Source: Nostoc sp. MS1 | Lineage (GTDB): Bacteria; Cyanobacteriota; Cyanobacteriia; Cyanobacteriales; Nostocaceae | NCBI RefSeq assembly: GCF_019976755.1 | Contig: NZ_AP023441.1 | Coordinates: 4,647,501 to 4,711,500, forward strand | Direction: 5' to 3' | DNA length: 64,000 nucleotides | Shown here: positions 7,624 through 16,913 of the stretch, in pieces | How positions within the stretch are numbered: the first letter of the stretch is position 1 | Layout: the number at the start of each line of letters is the position of its first letter | Translations under genes and position numbers: made by a program | Notes under the pieces: model-generated | The model's database searches: none | What the model was told of the DNA's origin: nothing | What the model saw: the letters and a program-made list of their open reading frames with translations, nothing else

Positions 7624-8676
7624 ATGGCAGCCTTACAAATCGTGGACAAAAAGTTTTCACAAGTTCCCATAATTGATATTAGTGATCTGGTTTTTCAAAC
7701 TAAAAATCCTGATGATAAAACACTAAAAGGTTGTGAGCTAGTTGCAGACAAAATTAGACAAGCATGTCAAGATTACGGCTTTTTCTATATTATTGGACAT
7801 GGAGTTAATGAACAATTACAACAGCAATTAGAACATCTCAGTCAACAATTTTTTCAACAGGATTTGGCAACTAAATTGAAAATACGTATGGCTCATGGTG
7901 GTAGAGCTTGGCGAGGATATTTCCCTGTAGGGAACGAGTTAACATCAGGTAAACCAGACTTAAAAGAAGGTATTTACTTCGGTGCTGAACTAGCAGAAGA
8001 ACACCCATTAGTAAAAGCTGGTACACCAATGCACGGTCGCAATCTTTTTCCATCGAATATTCATCAATTTAGAGAAATAGTGCTGGCATATTTGGATGCA
8101 ATGACTCAACTCGGACACATCCTCATGGCAGGTATTGCTCTGAGTTTAGGATTAGAAGAATTCTATTTTGCCAACCGTTATACAAAAGACCCTTTGATAT
8201 TATTTCGTATTTTTAATTACCCTCCTAATTCATCGTTATCTGGTTCTGAATGGGGTGTTGGTGAACATACAGATTATGGAGTTTTGACTATTCTCAAACA
8301 AGATAATATTGGCGGATTACAAGTCAAATCAAAATCTGGTTGGATAGATGCACCCCCTATTCCTAATTCCTTTGTCTGCAACATCGGCGATATGCTCGAT
8401 CGCATGACTCAAGGACTTTATCGCTCAACACCCCATCGCGTTAAAAACCTCTCAACAAGCGATCGCCTTTCCTTCCCCTTCTTCTTTGATCCCAATTTCC
8501 ATGTTGAAGTCAAACCCATTGAACTAAAGAATGTAGTAGTCAATGATGATAAAAGCGATCGCTGGGATAAAGCCAGTGTCCACGAATTTCAAGGCACATA
8601 CGGCGACTACTTGTTAAACAAAGTGTCTAAAGTCTTCCCAGAACTCCGGCAAACAGTGCTTGAGAGTGGGGAGTAG
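7624..8676 (+). CDS. 2-oxoglutarate/Fe(II)-dependent oxygenase, isopenicillin N synthase family
   Basis: 350 aa. The N-terminal DIOX_N region has VPIIDISDL and YGFFYIIGHGV; the core has GEHTDYGVLTIL (iron ligands H and D of the HxD motif), then the distal HRVKN histidine and RLSFPFFFDPN, whose RxS binds 2-oxoglutarate. The complete His-Asp-His and Arg set suggests an active hydroxylase or desaturase in the cytoplasm. AGGAG nine bases before the ATG supports the start. It is divergent from the AprA-like operon, so it may belong to the same sulfur-scavenging cluster; a taurine-dioxygenase role is not implied because it is of the IPNS rather than the TauD family. The final SGE-stop is read from a GGGAGTA heptamer array. 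Confidence 0.87.
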   Translation: MAALQIVDKKFSQVPIIDISDLVFQTKNPDDKTLKGCELVADKIRQACQDYGFFYIIGHGVNEQLQQQLEHLSQQFFQQDLATKLKIRMAHGGRAWRGYFPVGNELTSGKPDLKEGIYFGAELAEEHPLVKAGTPMHGRNLFPSNIHQFREIVLAYLDAMTQLGHILMAGIALSLGLEEFYFANRYTKDPLILFRIFNYPPNSSLSGSEWGVGEHTDYGVLTILKQDNIGGLQVKSKSGWIDAPPIPNSFVCNIGDMLDRMTQGLYRSTPHRVKNLSTSDRLSFPFFFDPNFHVEVKPIELKNVVVNDDKSDRWDKASVHEFQGTYGDYLLNKVSKVFPELRQTVLESGE

Positions 8677-8702
8677 GGAGTAGGGAGTAGGGAGTAGGGG
8701 AG
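8666..8702. repeat. GGGAGTA heptamer array
   Basis: Four tandem GGGAGTA-type units that include the TAG stop codon of the preceding oxygenase gene. Confidence 0.85.
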
Positions 8703-8769
8703 CAGAGAAGAAAAAACAACTGTCAAGGTTGGTGAGCGTAGTCGAACCACTGTCAATTGTCAATTGCTC

Positions 8770-9990
8770 CTAATACACCGATGTCAACAGCCTATCTATC
8801 GCCGCGCGGAATGCTGTGGCTGCACCAGCACTCATATCACGAGGCGCACAGATGCGATTTCTGAGATAGGCAAAAGTAATCGCCCCCACAGCAGCGAAGA
8901 TAGGATCAATATTGCTATTTTTACCACCAGTGCGACCACCCGGTAAATTTTCGCCATTGCCATGAATCAGGTAATCAGCCAGTTGTCGGAGGTGAAAATC
9001 AACGGACTCTTTAACTGTGGTAAAGTCACCGTCTGCTGCTAATGCTTGGACTCCAGAATTTTTGATAATATCTGCGATCGCAACTTCTCGGTTATCGCTG
9101 AGTCTCTCGGCTGCTTCGGCTCGGTATTGAATATTTTCGCTATCGGCTGCATCTAGAGGTAAGGGATTACCAATCGGTTCTACACCCCAGCGACGACGCA
9201 ATAGTAAATTGTTAGTAATATTATCAGATTTGACTCTGTGATAAGCAGGGCGTTGATTCAGTGTCTCAAACCAAGCATTAATCCGAGGAAAGCGGGGATT
9301 TCCTTTGAGGTGATAGCCTCGATATACAGGTAAGTTAGCTGCCAACCTATCTAAATGAGGGCTATACATAATGTCTACTAAGCTAAATGTACTGACGAAG
9401 AAGGGGCCAGGGTACTTAGCTAAAGCTTGCTCAAGTTCATCTAACTTGGCTTCAAATGCTGCTTGTAATTTTGCCAACTCATCAGCGTCGATGGGTGCTT
9501 CTCGCAAGAATTTATAGGCAATATCTCTAAAACCGTTAGTCTCTGCTTCATCTACTAACTTTCTAGCAACGGCATTTTCTTCTGGATTTTCTGGTAATAA
9601 TGCAGGTTGAGGAAAACTTGCTTCTAAAGCTAAAAGAATATCTTTGGATTCATATATTAAGTTCCCCTCAATTCTGGCAGCCGGGACAAGAGTTGTGGGA
9701 ACTAAGTCTGTGTACCATTTGGGTTTATTACTTAAATCAATAAACTCTGTGGCAAAGGGAATTTCTTTTTCTTCTAGAGCAAACCAAACTCGCTCACAAA
9801 AGGGACACCAAGAATTAGTATCGCGGTAAAGCAAAACTGATGGTTCTGTGTTTGCTGGGAGTTTGTGTAAACTGCTGGGTATTGGTGCAGTAGAAGGAGC
9901 TTGTCCTGGTCTTTTTACTCTACGTGCAGGAGTATGATTTCTCGCAGTTTCTAATAATTCTTCCCAACTTGATAGTGTATGAATAGACAT
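8770..9990 (-). CDS. Glutathione S-transferase family protein with C-terminal extension
   Basis: 406 aa. After a 50-residue leader comes a thioredoxin-like GST domain with the active-site motif SWCPFCERVWFALEEK (CPFC) and the cis-Pro/ESKDI glutathione-binding region (YESKDILLALE), then an alpha-helical GST C-domain to about residue 255. The last 150 residues, including ADIIKNSGVQAL and HLRQLADYLIHGNGENLPGG, exceed a normal GST of about 220 aa and match no domain I know. The CPFC motif is of the glutaredoxin-like omega/DHAR kind, implying thiol-transfer or dehydroascorbate-type chemistry rather than conjugation (inference). It is two bases behind the methyltransferase gene; its GAGGT ribosome site overlaps that gene's stop, so translation is probably coupled. 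Confidence 0.82.
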   Translation of the reverse strand: MSIHTLSSWEELLETARNHTPARRVKRPGQAPSTAPIPSSLHKLPANTEPSVLLYRDTNSWCPFCERVWFALEEKEIPFATEFIDLSNKPKWYTDLVPTTLVPAARIEGNLIYESKDILLALEASFPQPALLPENPEENAVARKLVDEAETNGFRDIAYKFLREAPIDADELAKLQAAFEAKLDELEQALAKYPGPFFVSTFSLVDIMYSPHLDRLAANLPVYRGYHLKGNPRFPRINAWFETLNQRPAYHRVKSDNITNNLLLRRRWGVEPIGNPLPLDAADSENIQYRAEAAERLSDNREVAIADIIKNSGVQALAADGDFTTVKESVDFHLRQLADYLIHGNGENLPGGRTGGKNSNIDPIFAAVGAITFAYLRNRICAPRDMSAGAATAFRAAIDRLLTSVY

Positions 9991-9992
9991 TT

Positions 9993-10649
9993 TTACCTCG
10001 CTCTATTCGGAACGCCAGAAAACACAAATAATTGTTGCTCTTTGGGTTGAGGTAAGTTTTCACCTTGATATCGATGAATACCTACTCCCATATCTCCTGT
10101 AGCTGTGAGTTTAAAATTTACTTCTGCAAATTCAGATGCACTTAAAATTCTGCGTACAGTGTCAGAATGAGCTATACCCTGAGAATGTCCGCGAGTCCAA
10201 ATAACAAAAGCACCTTGTTTACTCAAAAATCTCAAGTTATCTAGCAAGCGGCTGAGTTGTGCTTCATCTGTTAGGTTGCCAAAAACACCGCAAACAATCA
10301 CAATATCTGCTGGAACTGCACCAACATAGTTAGATGCGATCGTTGCATCACCATTAACGAACTCTATTTGTTTGGCTAAACCCAAGGATTCTATAGTTGC
10401 TCGTCCACGTTCTACTAGTTGGGGGTTTAGTTCTACCAGTCTGGCATAAACATCCTTGGCGCGGGGATGATTTTTTAAGGTTCCTAGTAAATCTCGTCCA
10501 TCTCCAGCACAAACACTTACTACGCGAATAGTGCCATCTGGTGACGCATTTAAGCTATGGGTAATAAATTCCTGCACGATTTCTAGACGCTGCTGCAACC
10601 TTGGCTCAGTCTTGTAGAGGTCGTGCCATTCATACCAATCTTTTGGCAT
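9993..10649 (-). CDS. Class I SAM-dependent methyltransferase
   Basis: 218 aa. Motif I is RVVSVCAGDGRDLLG near residues 42-56, followed by ARLVELNPQLVERGR (acidic motif II), IEFVNGDATIASN (motif III) and PADIVIVCGVFGNL (motif IV), the order of Rossmann-fold methyltransferases. The C-terminus FVIWTRGHSQG and FKLTATGDMGVGIHRY may shape the acceptor site, which is unknown. It is the first gene of a two-gene operon with the GST. A joint role in modification or detoxification is plausible but unproved. Full length, with an ATG start that lacks a clear Shine-Dalgarno sequence. Confidence 0.78.
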   Translation of the reverse strand: MPKDWYEWHDLYKTEPRLQQRLEIVQEFITHSLNASPDGTIRVVSVCAGDGRDLLGTLKNHPRAKDVYARLVELNPQLVERGRATIESLGLAKQIEFVNGDATIASNYVGAVPADIVIVCGVFGNLTDEAQLSRLLDNLRFLSKQGAFVIWTRGHSQGIAHSDTVRRILSASEFAEVNFKLTATGDMGVGIHRYQGENLPQPKEQQLFVFSGVPNRAR

Positions 10650-10770
10650 AAGCGGTGATTTCCATTTGATGCACGCTGTGTATCCATAAAATACGGTTAA
10701 TCAATCAAGAAACTGTAGTTTAAGGATGAAGGCAGAGTATCACAGATATTTGTATAAAATCAAGGCTAAT

Positions 10771-10803
10771 TCAGTTGACAGTTGACAGTTGACAGTTGAC
10801 AGG
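10771..10803. repeat. GTTGACA heptamer array
   Basis: Four tandem CAGTTGA/GTTGACA units in the 230-bp spacer between the methyltransferase promoter side and the helicase stop. More decayed ACTCAGCACTCATGACTCAGGA-type repeats follow to about 10845. Confidence 0.85.
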
Positions 10804-10879
10804 AGGTTAAATACTTTTACTCAGCACTCATGACTCAGGACTCAGCAAATGATTTAACTGATAACTGATAACTGTTAAA

Positions 10880-13207
10880 TCAATCTACTTTTTGCAGTTG
10901 TGCAACTCTAGGATCGATAATCTTCTGCCCCAAACTAGCGAACTTAATCGCCACAGATAGTTTATTACCTGCACCAAAAACGTGTGTTATTTCTCCAATA
11001 CCGAAGGTTTTGTGTAAAACTCTATCGCCTACTTGCCAATCGTTAGCAGATGTTTGTTTACCATTGCTTGTTGAGGCTGATTTAGTATAAGCTTGGCGGA
11101 CTTTGTGTTGCGTTGTTAATAATTCTGCGGGTAGTTCGTCGAGAAATTGCGATCGCAATGCGGGTTCTCTGGAACCATACAAGCGGCGTTCACGGGCAAA
11201 GGATAGATATAAGCGTTCTTGGGCGCGGGTAATGCCCACATAACACAGGCGGCGTTCTTCTTCCAAAGCTGCGGGATCATTCATAGAACGGTAGTTGGGG
11301 AATAGTCCCTGTTCTAAACCTACTAGGAAGACTACAGGAAACTCCAAACCTTTAGAAGCGTGCAGAGTCATGAGAGAAACGGCTGTTTGTCCTTCCTTGA
11401 GGTTATCTAAATCGGAACTGAGGGCTGTACTTTGCAAGAAGGCTGTTAAAGAAACATCTTCGTTTTCTTCTTGAAATTGCAATACGGCGTTGTAAAGTTC
11501 CTGCACGTTTTGGATTCTGTCTTCGGCTTCGTCTGTTCCCTGGCTTTGTAAATCCTGCACATAGCTAGAATCTTCTAAAATCCCCATAACTATCTCTGTA
11601 ACTGGGGTTGTGGCGATTTGTTCTTGCCAACGTCCAATCATTTGGGCAAAACCATTCACAGATTTAGCCGAACGTCCAGCTAAGGTATTAACTGAGGTTT
11701 CATCACTCAATATTTCCCAGAGAGTTGTGCCTAATTGTTGAGAAGCGTTGATTAAATTATCGATGGTGGCTTTACCAATACCACGCCTTGGTGTATTTAT
11801 GACTCGTAATAGACTAACTGTATCAGATGGATTAGCGATCGCTCTTAAATAAGCTATGACATCTTTGATTTCTTTACGGTCATAAAACTTCATCCCACCC
11901 ACAACTGTATAGGGAATTTGATTTCTGACTAACAATTCTTCAAAGGGGCGAGACTGGGCGTTAGTACGATAAAGAATTGCAAAACTACCCCAGTTCAATT
12001 CAGGGTTTTGATGTTCTAATGTACGAATTTGCCTAATAACAAAATCAGCTTCTTCTAATTCATCATCTGCCTTGTGACAATAAATTTCTTCCCCAGCCCC
12101 CCGCGTTGCTTTGAGGATTTTATCTATTCTCTGGGTATTATTTTCAATTAGTTCGTTCGCCGCTTGGAGAATGTTTTCACAAGAACGATAGTTTTCTTCT
12201 AACTTCACCATCGTCCGCGTATCTTCATCTGGCAAACCATCACCGAAATCATTTTGAAATTCCAACAAGATGGTAAAATCTGCCATTCTAAAACTATAAA
12301 TAGATTGGTCAGCATCACCCACAACAAATGCTGAACGATTTTGCCAATTCCATTCACTCTTTCTATCTTCACCGTTTGTTACTAACAGACGAATTAAATC
12401 GTATTGAGTACGGTTAGTATCTTGATATTCATCCACAAGGATATGGCAGAACTTGCGATGCCAATAACCTAAAACTTGCTCATTTTGTTGAAATAAGCGA
12501 GTAGGAATTAAAATTAAATCATCAAAATCTAGGGCATTATTTTCTGCCAGTTTATCTTGATAACGATTATAAACATCCGCAATTACTCTACCCCGATAAT
12601 TAGGTTGGTCTTTTTCAAACTCTTGGGGTGAAAGACCTTGGTTTTTGGCATTACTAATGGCATAGCGTACAGAACGGGGTTCAAATTTCTTATCGTCTAA
12701 ATTTAATTGCTTTGTAACGATTTCTTTAATAATACCCTGCACATCAGATTCATCAAAAATAGAAAAGTTGCGATTCCATTGTCGTCCTTTTTCATCTTGA
12801 TATTTTTCAATATCAAAGCGGAGAATCCGAGAGAATAGACTGTGGAAAGTACCACACCATAAGTCTTTGATGATATCTTTGTAAACGCGCGATCGCAGTT
12901 TAGTTTGGTCATATTCTGGCAACAAATCTAACCGCGTCCCATGTTCTGACAGCGCCAACTGTTCAGCAAATAAACGTTGAATACGTTCTTTCATTTCCCG
13001 CGCAGCTTTATTGGTAAAAGTCACCGCCAGGATATTGTCCGGCGCGACGCGATGCTTGAGAATTAAATTAGCAATGCGGTAAGTCAGCGCTCGTGTTTTA
13101 CCAGAACCAGCGCCAGCAACAACTAACAATGGGCCGCAATAATGTTCGACGGCTTGGCGTTGGCTGGGGTTAAGATGGCTGAGAAAGTCAGTAGTCACAT
13201 TAGTCAT
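10880..13207 (-). CDS. pcrA: ATP-dependent DNA helicase UvrD/PcrA
   Basis: 775 aa, normal for PcrA/UvrD. Superfamily 1A motifs appear in order: Q-motif NPSQRQAV, motif I AGAGSGKTRA (residues 31-40), Ia TFTNKAAREMKER, II VDEYQDTN, III GDADQSIYSFRMAD, IV RTNAQSRPFEE, V LMTLHASKGLEF and VI VGITRAQERL. The C-terminal VGDRVLHKTFGIGEI with GNKLSVAIKF is the Tudor-like RNA-polymerase-binding region of PcrA. It unwinds 3'-5' in nucleotide excision repair, replication restart and removal of recombinase. The first three codons before a GTG at 13198 lie in a GACTAATG repeat, so the true start may be that GTG (MTTDFLSHLN). Confidence 0.95.
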   Translation of the reverse strand: MTNVTTDFLSHLNPSQRQAVEHYCGPLLVVAGAGSGKTRALTYRIANLILKHRVAPDNILAVTFTNKAAREMKERIQRLFAEQLALSEHGTRLDLLPEYDQTKLRSRVYKDIIKDLWCGTFHSLFSRILRFDIEKYQDEKGRQWNRNFSIFDESDVQGIIKEIVTKQLNLDDKKFEPRSVRYAISNAKNQGLSPQEFEKDQPNYRGRVIADVYNRYQDKLAENNALDFDDLILIPTRLFQQNEQVLGYWHRKFCHILVDEYQDTNRTQYDLIRLLVTNGEDRKSEWNWQNRSAFVVGDADQSIYSFRMADFTILLEFQNDFGDGLPDEDTRTMVKLEENYRSCENILQAANELIENNTQRIDKILKATRGAGEEIYCHKADDELEEADFVIRQIRTLEHQNPELNWGSFAILYRTNAQSRPFEELLVRNQIPYTVVGGMKFYDRKEIKDVIAYLRAIANPSDTVSLLRVINTPRRGIGKATIDNLINASQQLGTTLWEILSDETSVNTLAGRSAKSVNGFAQMIGRWQEQIATTPVTEIVMGILEDSSYVQDLQSQGTDEAEDRIQNVQELYNAVLQFQEENEDVSLTAFLQSTALSSDLDNLKEGQTAVSLMTLHASKGLEFPVVFLVGLEQGLFPNYRSMNDPAALEEERRLCYVGITRAQERLYLSFARERRLYGSREPALRSQFLDELPAELLTTQHKVRQAYTKSASTSNGKQTSANDWQVGDRVLHKTFGIGEITHVFGAGNKLSVAIKFASLGQKIIDPRVAQLQKVD

Positions 13208-13240
13208 TAGTCAATAGTCCATAGTCATTAGTTAGGAGGC
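13198..13240. repeat. TAGTCATTAG-type repeat overlapping the helicase start
   Basis: Degenerate heptamers (TCATTAG, TCAATAG, TCCATAG) that provide the first ATG of the UvrD/PcrA frame on the minus strand. A run of GCACTC/CTCCCT microrepeats continues to about 13322. Confidence 0.75.
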
Positions 13241-13325
13241 AGGAGGTAGAAGGCAGAATAACATCTGACTCAGCACTCTGCACTCAACACTCCCTCATCT
13301 CCCTCATCTCCCCCACTCCCCACCT

Positions 13326-15050
13326 TTAACCATGCTCCTGGAGTGGTAAATAAACAGTGAAAGTAGAGCCAACTCCTAGTTGACTGTTGACGAGAATTTC
13401 GCCTCCCATCATGTTACAGAAATGACGGCTAATTGCTAAACCTAAACCCGTACCGCCATATTTTTTTGTAGTTGAGGTGTCGCCTTGAGTAAAGGGTTGG
13501 AATAACTGTTGTTGTTGAGATAGGGACATCCCAATACCTGTGTCCTTGACTGTGAATGTAATTACGCCAAGGGAAGCTGCTGAGGGGTCTTGTTTATCTA
13601 TTTTGACAGTCAGTATTATTCTACCGTTTGTGGTAAACTTAGCAGCATTACTTAACAAGTTTAACAATACTTGCCGCATCCTGGTCTGATCTGCGTACAT
13701 TTTACCCAGGTTCTTATCACAGTATATTTCTAAAATGTTGCCATTTTTTTCTATGGCAGGTTTGACTGTTAAGACAACATTATGAATAAGTGTGGCAATC
13801 TCAAATGTCTCTGGATAAAGCGTCATTTTACCCGCTTCAATCTTCGACAAGTCGAGGATATCGTTAATTAATTCCAGTAGATGTCTACCAGCAGAGTTGA
13901 TGGTTTCTAAATCTCCTATGAAGTCTTCTGATAAATTGATATCGGCTGCATCGTCTTTGAGAAGTTGGCTTAAGCCAATCACCGCGTTTAAGGGTGTACG
14001 TAGTTCATGACTGACATTGGCGAGAAAGATACTTTTTGCCTTGCTGGCGGCTTCGGCTAGTTCTTTGGCTTGTTCTAATTCTTTGGTACGTTCAGATACA
14101 CGCTCAATCAAACGATTGAGGGACTTTGCTAATAAACCAATTTCGTCTTCTGTGGTAACGGGGGCGCGTAAGTCAAAGTTATGTTTGCGGGCTACTTGTT
14201 CGGCTACTTGGGTGACAGTAATTACTGGTTCAGCGATCGCACGACTGGTGCGCCATGCGACAATGGCAGCGATCGCCACTGATACCAACATACTCGCCAT
14301 CACGATTAATCTTTCAACGCTTTTAGCTTCCTCAACATCCTTTTGCCGGATACTTTCTCTTAACTCAGCAGTTTGTAAGATGTTGGATAACTTTCTCGAT
14401 AGCTCATCTAAGCGTGTGGCTGTGTCACCACGCATTATCTCTAGTAATCTTCCCCGGACTTGGGCTGCTTGTTGGGGTGGTACAGGCTGCTGAATATCTA
14501 TTAAAATATCATCTATTTGCTTGACGTAAGATTCCAAATAAAATCTGTAGTCCTGTAATAACGCCTGTAAATTGGAACTAGTTGCAGCTAAGTCCTTTGG
14601 TCTGCTATCAATAAATTTAAAGATTTTTGGCTCTAATGCCTTAGCTCTATCTACATTCTTGATGAACTCTGCTTTTTTAATTGGTAGACGTTGCGGATCG
14701 TCTAAAAAAGCCACAATGTTAGAACTATGCAGTTGCGCCCCGACAACAGCATCTTTGTAATCGTTTAATAACTGTCTTTGTTCTTGAGCTTGATTAAATA
14801 TCCTGACTTCTCTACCTCGGTAGTAGTTAGCAATTACCAAGCCAGTTAGAGAGCCAAAAAAGCCAATCCCAATTGCCACAAAATATCCGTACCCGATTTT
14901 TTGATGGATACGCCAAGAACTTGCCTTGAGTTTCCCGCGTGAGGGAAATTCTATCGTTGGGAGTTCGTCTGTTGATGTTGATGGCTCTTCTAGTGACACT
15001 TCTTTGCTGTCTGAACTGCTGTCAACAGGGATTGGCTGTTGAGTTTGCAT
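13326..15050 (-). CDS. Membrane-bound sensor histidine kinase
   Basis: 574 aa. A cytoplasmic Ser/Glu-rich leader is followed by a first membrane helix (GYFVAIGIGFFGSLTGLVIA, about 53-75), a roughly 170-residue extracytoplasmic helical sensor, a second membrane helix (LIVMASMLVSVAIAAIVAW), a HAMP linker and a coiled coil (RTKELEQAKELAEAASKAKS). The kinase core has the H-box SHELRTPLNAVIGLSQLL, N-box NLLSNAAKFT, G1 DTGIGM and G2 GGTGLGLAIS. No receiver domain is fused and no response regulator is adjacent, so it is an orphan kinase whose partner is elsewhere. GGAG nine bases upstream supports the ATG. Its signal is unknown. Confidence 0.9.
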   Translation of the reverse strand: MQTQQPIPVDSSSDSKEVSLEEPSTSTDELPTIEFPSRGKLKASSWRIHQKIGYGYFVAIGIGFFGSLTGLVIANYYRGREVRIFNQAQEQRQLLNDYKDAVVGAQLHSSNIVAFLDDPQRLPIKKAEFIKNVDRAKALEPKIFKFIDSRPKDLAATSSNLQALLQDYRFYLESYVKQIDDILIDIQQPVPPQQAAQVRGRLLEIMRGDTATRLDELSRKLSNILQTAELRESIRQKDVEEAKSVERLIVMASMLVSVAIAAIVAWRTSRAIAEPVITVTQVAEQVARKHNFDLRAPVTTEDEIGLLAKSLNRLIERVSERTKELEQAKELAEAASKAKSIFLANVSHELRTPLNAVIGLSQLLKDDAADINLSEDFIGDLETINSAGRHLLELINDILDLSKIEAGKMTLYPETFEIATLIHNVVLTVKPAIEKNGNILEIYCDKNLGKMYADQTRMRQVLLNLLSNAAKFTTNGRIILTVKIDKQDPSAASLGVITFTVKDTGIGMSLSQQQQLFQPFTQGDTSTTKKYGGTGLGLAISRHFCNMMGGEILVNSQLGVGSTFTVYLPLQEHG

Positions 15051-15479
15051 TCCTCAATTCTCCTTACCCTCCCGCAAGAATTACTAAATAAACTCCATTT
15101 GTATAAATACTACAAATGTGGATAAACACTTATATTAGCTTATCTAATAAAAATATAAGTAATAGCCTTTAGATAATTCTCATGACTTGATTGAATTTGT
15201 GTAGTTTTGATATGAATGTTTACATGGTGAGTGAACACCAAATAACAAACATTTCGTCTATTGCGTAGTAGTTTCCCTGATTGCAGATCAGAGTCTAGTT
15301 AGTGTAGCGGGGCGTTAGCCAATGCTAAACAAAGAACACTAATTGCTAGTCTCTAACTCGTAACATATTTTTTATAGGCGACGCTGGAGAAAAATTTTCA
15401 GCGATCGGTTTCTATTCTAGATGACAAACCAGTGTAATAACCAGTAATTTAGTGAAAGTGTTAAGTAAGGTTAGCCGTA
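15051..15479. other. Intergenic region without a gene
   Basis: 429 bp between the histidine kinase start and the DUF3318 stop. No coding frame, tRNA or strong hairpin is seen. Part of it must hold the promoter of the kinase. Confidence 0.5.
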
Positions 15480-16082
15480 TTACTTAAACCCCTCTGGTAC
15501 ACCCACCGATGACAAGCCAGCGATCGCTCGTAAATTTTGGCAACGAATCAACGCGATAAAATCCAAGCTGGAACGCCCCTCTATTTTAGCTACAGCCTCA
15601 GTCGCCGATAATAAATGCCCTGCTGCTTCAGCTTCAGAATAACCACGGCGTTGAGCGACTTTAAGGGCGACTGTATCAGCGTTGAGTTCAGCATCTTGAG
15701 ATTTGTTGCTACGCCAAATCCGCAATAGAGCAAGTGTACTTAGTCCGCCTGCGATCGCCACACCCACCACATCAGACTGGGCTGACTCTACCAGTCCACC
15801 CAAAAGCCCAGCTAACACCACACCCTGATAGATATCTGGTTTAAACCACTTGACTCCTGTTAACCAAGCCACTTTTTGCAGTATCAATAAATCTCGTTGG
15901 GGTTTTGTCAACCGCCCCCATAAATCAAAGTTGATATATATTAACTGTTCCTGATTCCAGGGTAAAGGAAAAACAGTCTCAATTATCTGAGCTTGTTCTG
16001 GTTTGCTGACAATTTTAATCGTCATTCTCCCAGAAGCAGGCATTACCTCAAATAAACGGCGGATTTCAAGATTTGGCTCCAT
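15480..16082 (-). CDS. DUF3318 family conserved cyanobacterial protein
   Basis: 200 aa. The N-terminal half (MEPNLEIRRLFEVMPASGRM, then INFDLWGRLTKPQRDLLILQ) and a central hydrophobic segment (GVVLAGLLGGLVESAQSDVV followed by GVAIAGGLSTLALL) match what I recall of DUF3318, found mainly in cyanobacteria. The LTKPQRDLLILQ stretch followed by ELNADTVALKVAQRRGYSEA faintly recalls membrane-peptidase architecture, but no HExxH is present. The function is unknown. It ends the operon that begins with the Uma2 gene 10 bp upstream; the three-gene ATPase operon lies further upstream on the same strand. Confidence 0.7.
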   Translation of the reverse strand: MEPNLEIRRLFEVMPASGRMTIKIVSKPEQAQIIETVFPLPWNQEQLIYINFDLWGRLTKPQRDLLILQKVAWLTGVKWFKPDIYQGVVLAGLLGGLVESAQSDVVGVAIAGGLSTLALLRIWRSNKSQDAELNADTVALKVAQRRGYSEAEAAGHLLSATEAVAKIEGRSSLDFIALIRCQNLRAIAGLSSVGVPEGFK

Positions 16083-16092
16083 AAATCAAAAC

Positions 16093-16836
16093 CTAAGCTT
16101 CTGGTTCAACGCCGAGCGATCGCAATTGTGCAATCAGGCGATCGTTTCTTTGACGCTCCTGTTCAGCCCGCTGATGCTCCTGTTCTGCTCTTTCTTCTCC
16201 TGTCAGCAACAAATTACCCTGCAAATCCCACCAGCGTAACCACGGTAAATCCATATTCTGGTATTGTCCCTGCCATATACCTAACTCAACACCTAAAGGA
16301 TGTATAGGATAGTGTCCGCGTTCATTTGCTGCCAATAATTGATACTGTCCATCAATGAGGTGATAAACTTCTACACTGGCTTTGTTGACTTCATAAATGC
16401 CATAAAAAGCCGGATGAATTACTTGTTCATAAATCCAAAATTTACCCTTCAAAGGGGTTTTGTCTCTTTCTTCACTACCATCACCAGAGACAAATTCTAA
16501 AGCAATTAATGGGGAAATAAACTCTCGCCACAACACATAAGACCTGCGAGTTTGCCCATCAAGCAAGGGCGGTACATTTGGTACATAAAACCAGTCTGGT
16601 GCTTCTGCGCCTTTTTCTGGGGGGTCAGTTAAACGCCAGTAGATACCGCTATCCTGACCTATGCAGTATTGTCCATCGGGATGGCGTTGTTGCAATACTG
16701 GTTTGATAGAGTCCGTGAGTAAAACGCTTTGGGGATGTTCCTGAAAGTTTTTCACAAATGTACCATCCGACTCTGGTAGCTGCGTATGGTCGGGGAATGG
16801 GATGAGGTCGGTTGCGGGGTTGGTTGCAGAGGTCAT
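16093..16836 (-). CDS. Uma2 family (DUF820) PD-(D/E)XK-fold protein
   Basis: 247 aa. The core YVLWREFISPLIALEFVSGD, then KFWIYEQVIHPAFYGIYE and VEVYHLIDGQYQLL is the hallmark of Uma2 proteins, expanded by the dozen in Nostoc genomes. E in LEFVSGD and the following E/K residues occupy the nuclease-like site. The C-terminus is a charged coiled coil (EERAEQEHQRAEQERQRNDR), common in this family. Cellular function is not established; the nuclease fold is a structural inference. It lies 10 bp before the DUF3318 gene and 77 bp after the unknown third gene of the ATPase operon. AAAGGT precedes the ATG. Confidence 0.85.
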   Translation of the reverse strand: MTSATNPATDLIPFPDHTQLPESDGTFVKNFQEHPQSVLLTDSIKPVLQQRHPDGQYCIGQDSGIYWRLTDPPEKGAEAPDWFYVPNVPPLLDGQTRRSYVLWREFISPLIALEFVSGDGSEERDKTPLKGKFWIYEQVIHPAFYGIYEVNKASVEVYHLIDGQYQLLAANERGHYPIHPLGVELGIWQGQYQNMDLPWLRWWDLQGNLLLTGEERAEQEHQRAEQERQRNDRLIAQLRSLGVEPEA

Positions 16837-16913
16837 AAGACTACCTTTGCAGGGTAATGGGTTGTTTTTTAGTTTAGCAATGAAAGTGAAGAGGGGCGAG
16901 TAAATTCTTTGTA

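Noticed and set aside
10771..10803. Possible CRISPR array from regularly repeated GTTGACA units
   Set aside because: The units are contiguous 7-mers without spacers, as in STRR arrays. No 30-40-bp repeat with unique spacers and no cas gene occurs in the window.
14017..14493. Plus-strand frame of 158 codons inside the histidine kinase gene
   Set aside because: It lies wholly antisense to a well-supported kinase, lacks a ribosome site, and has a composition typical of a complementary shadow.
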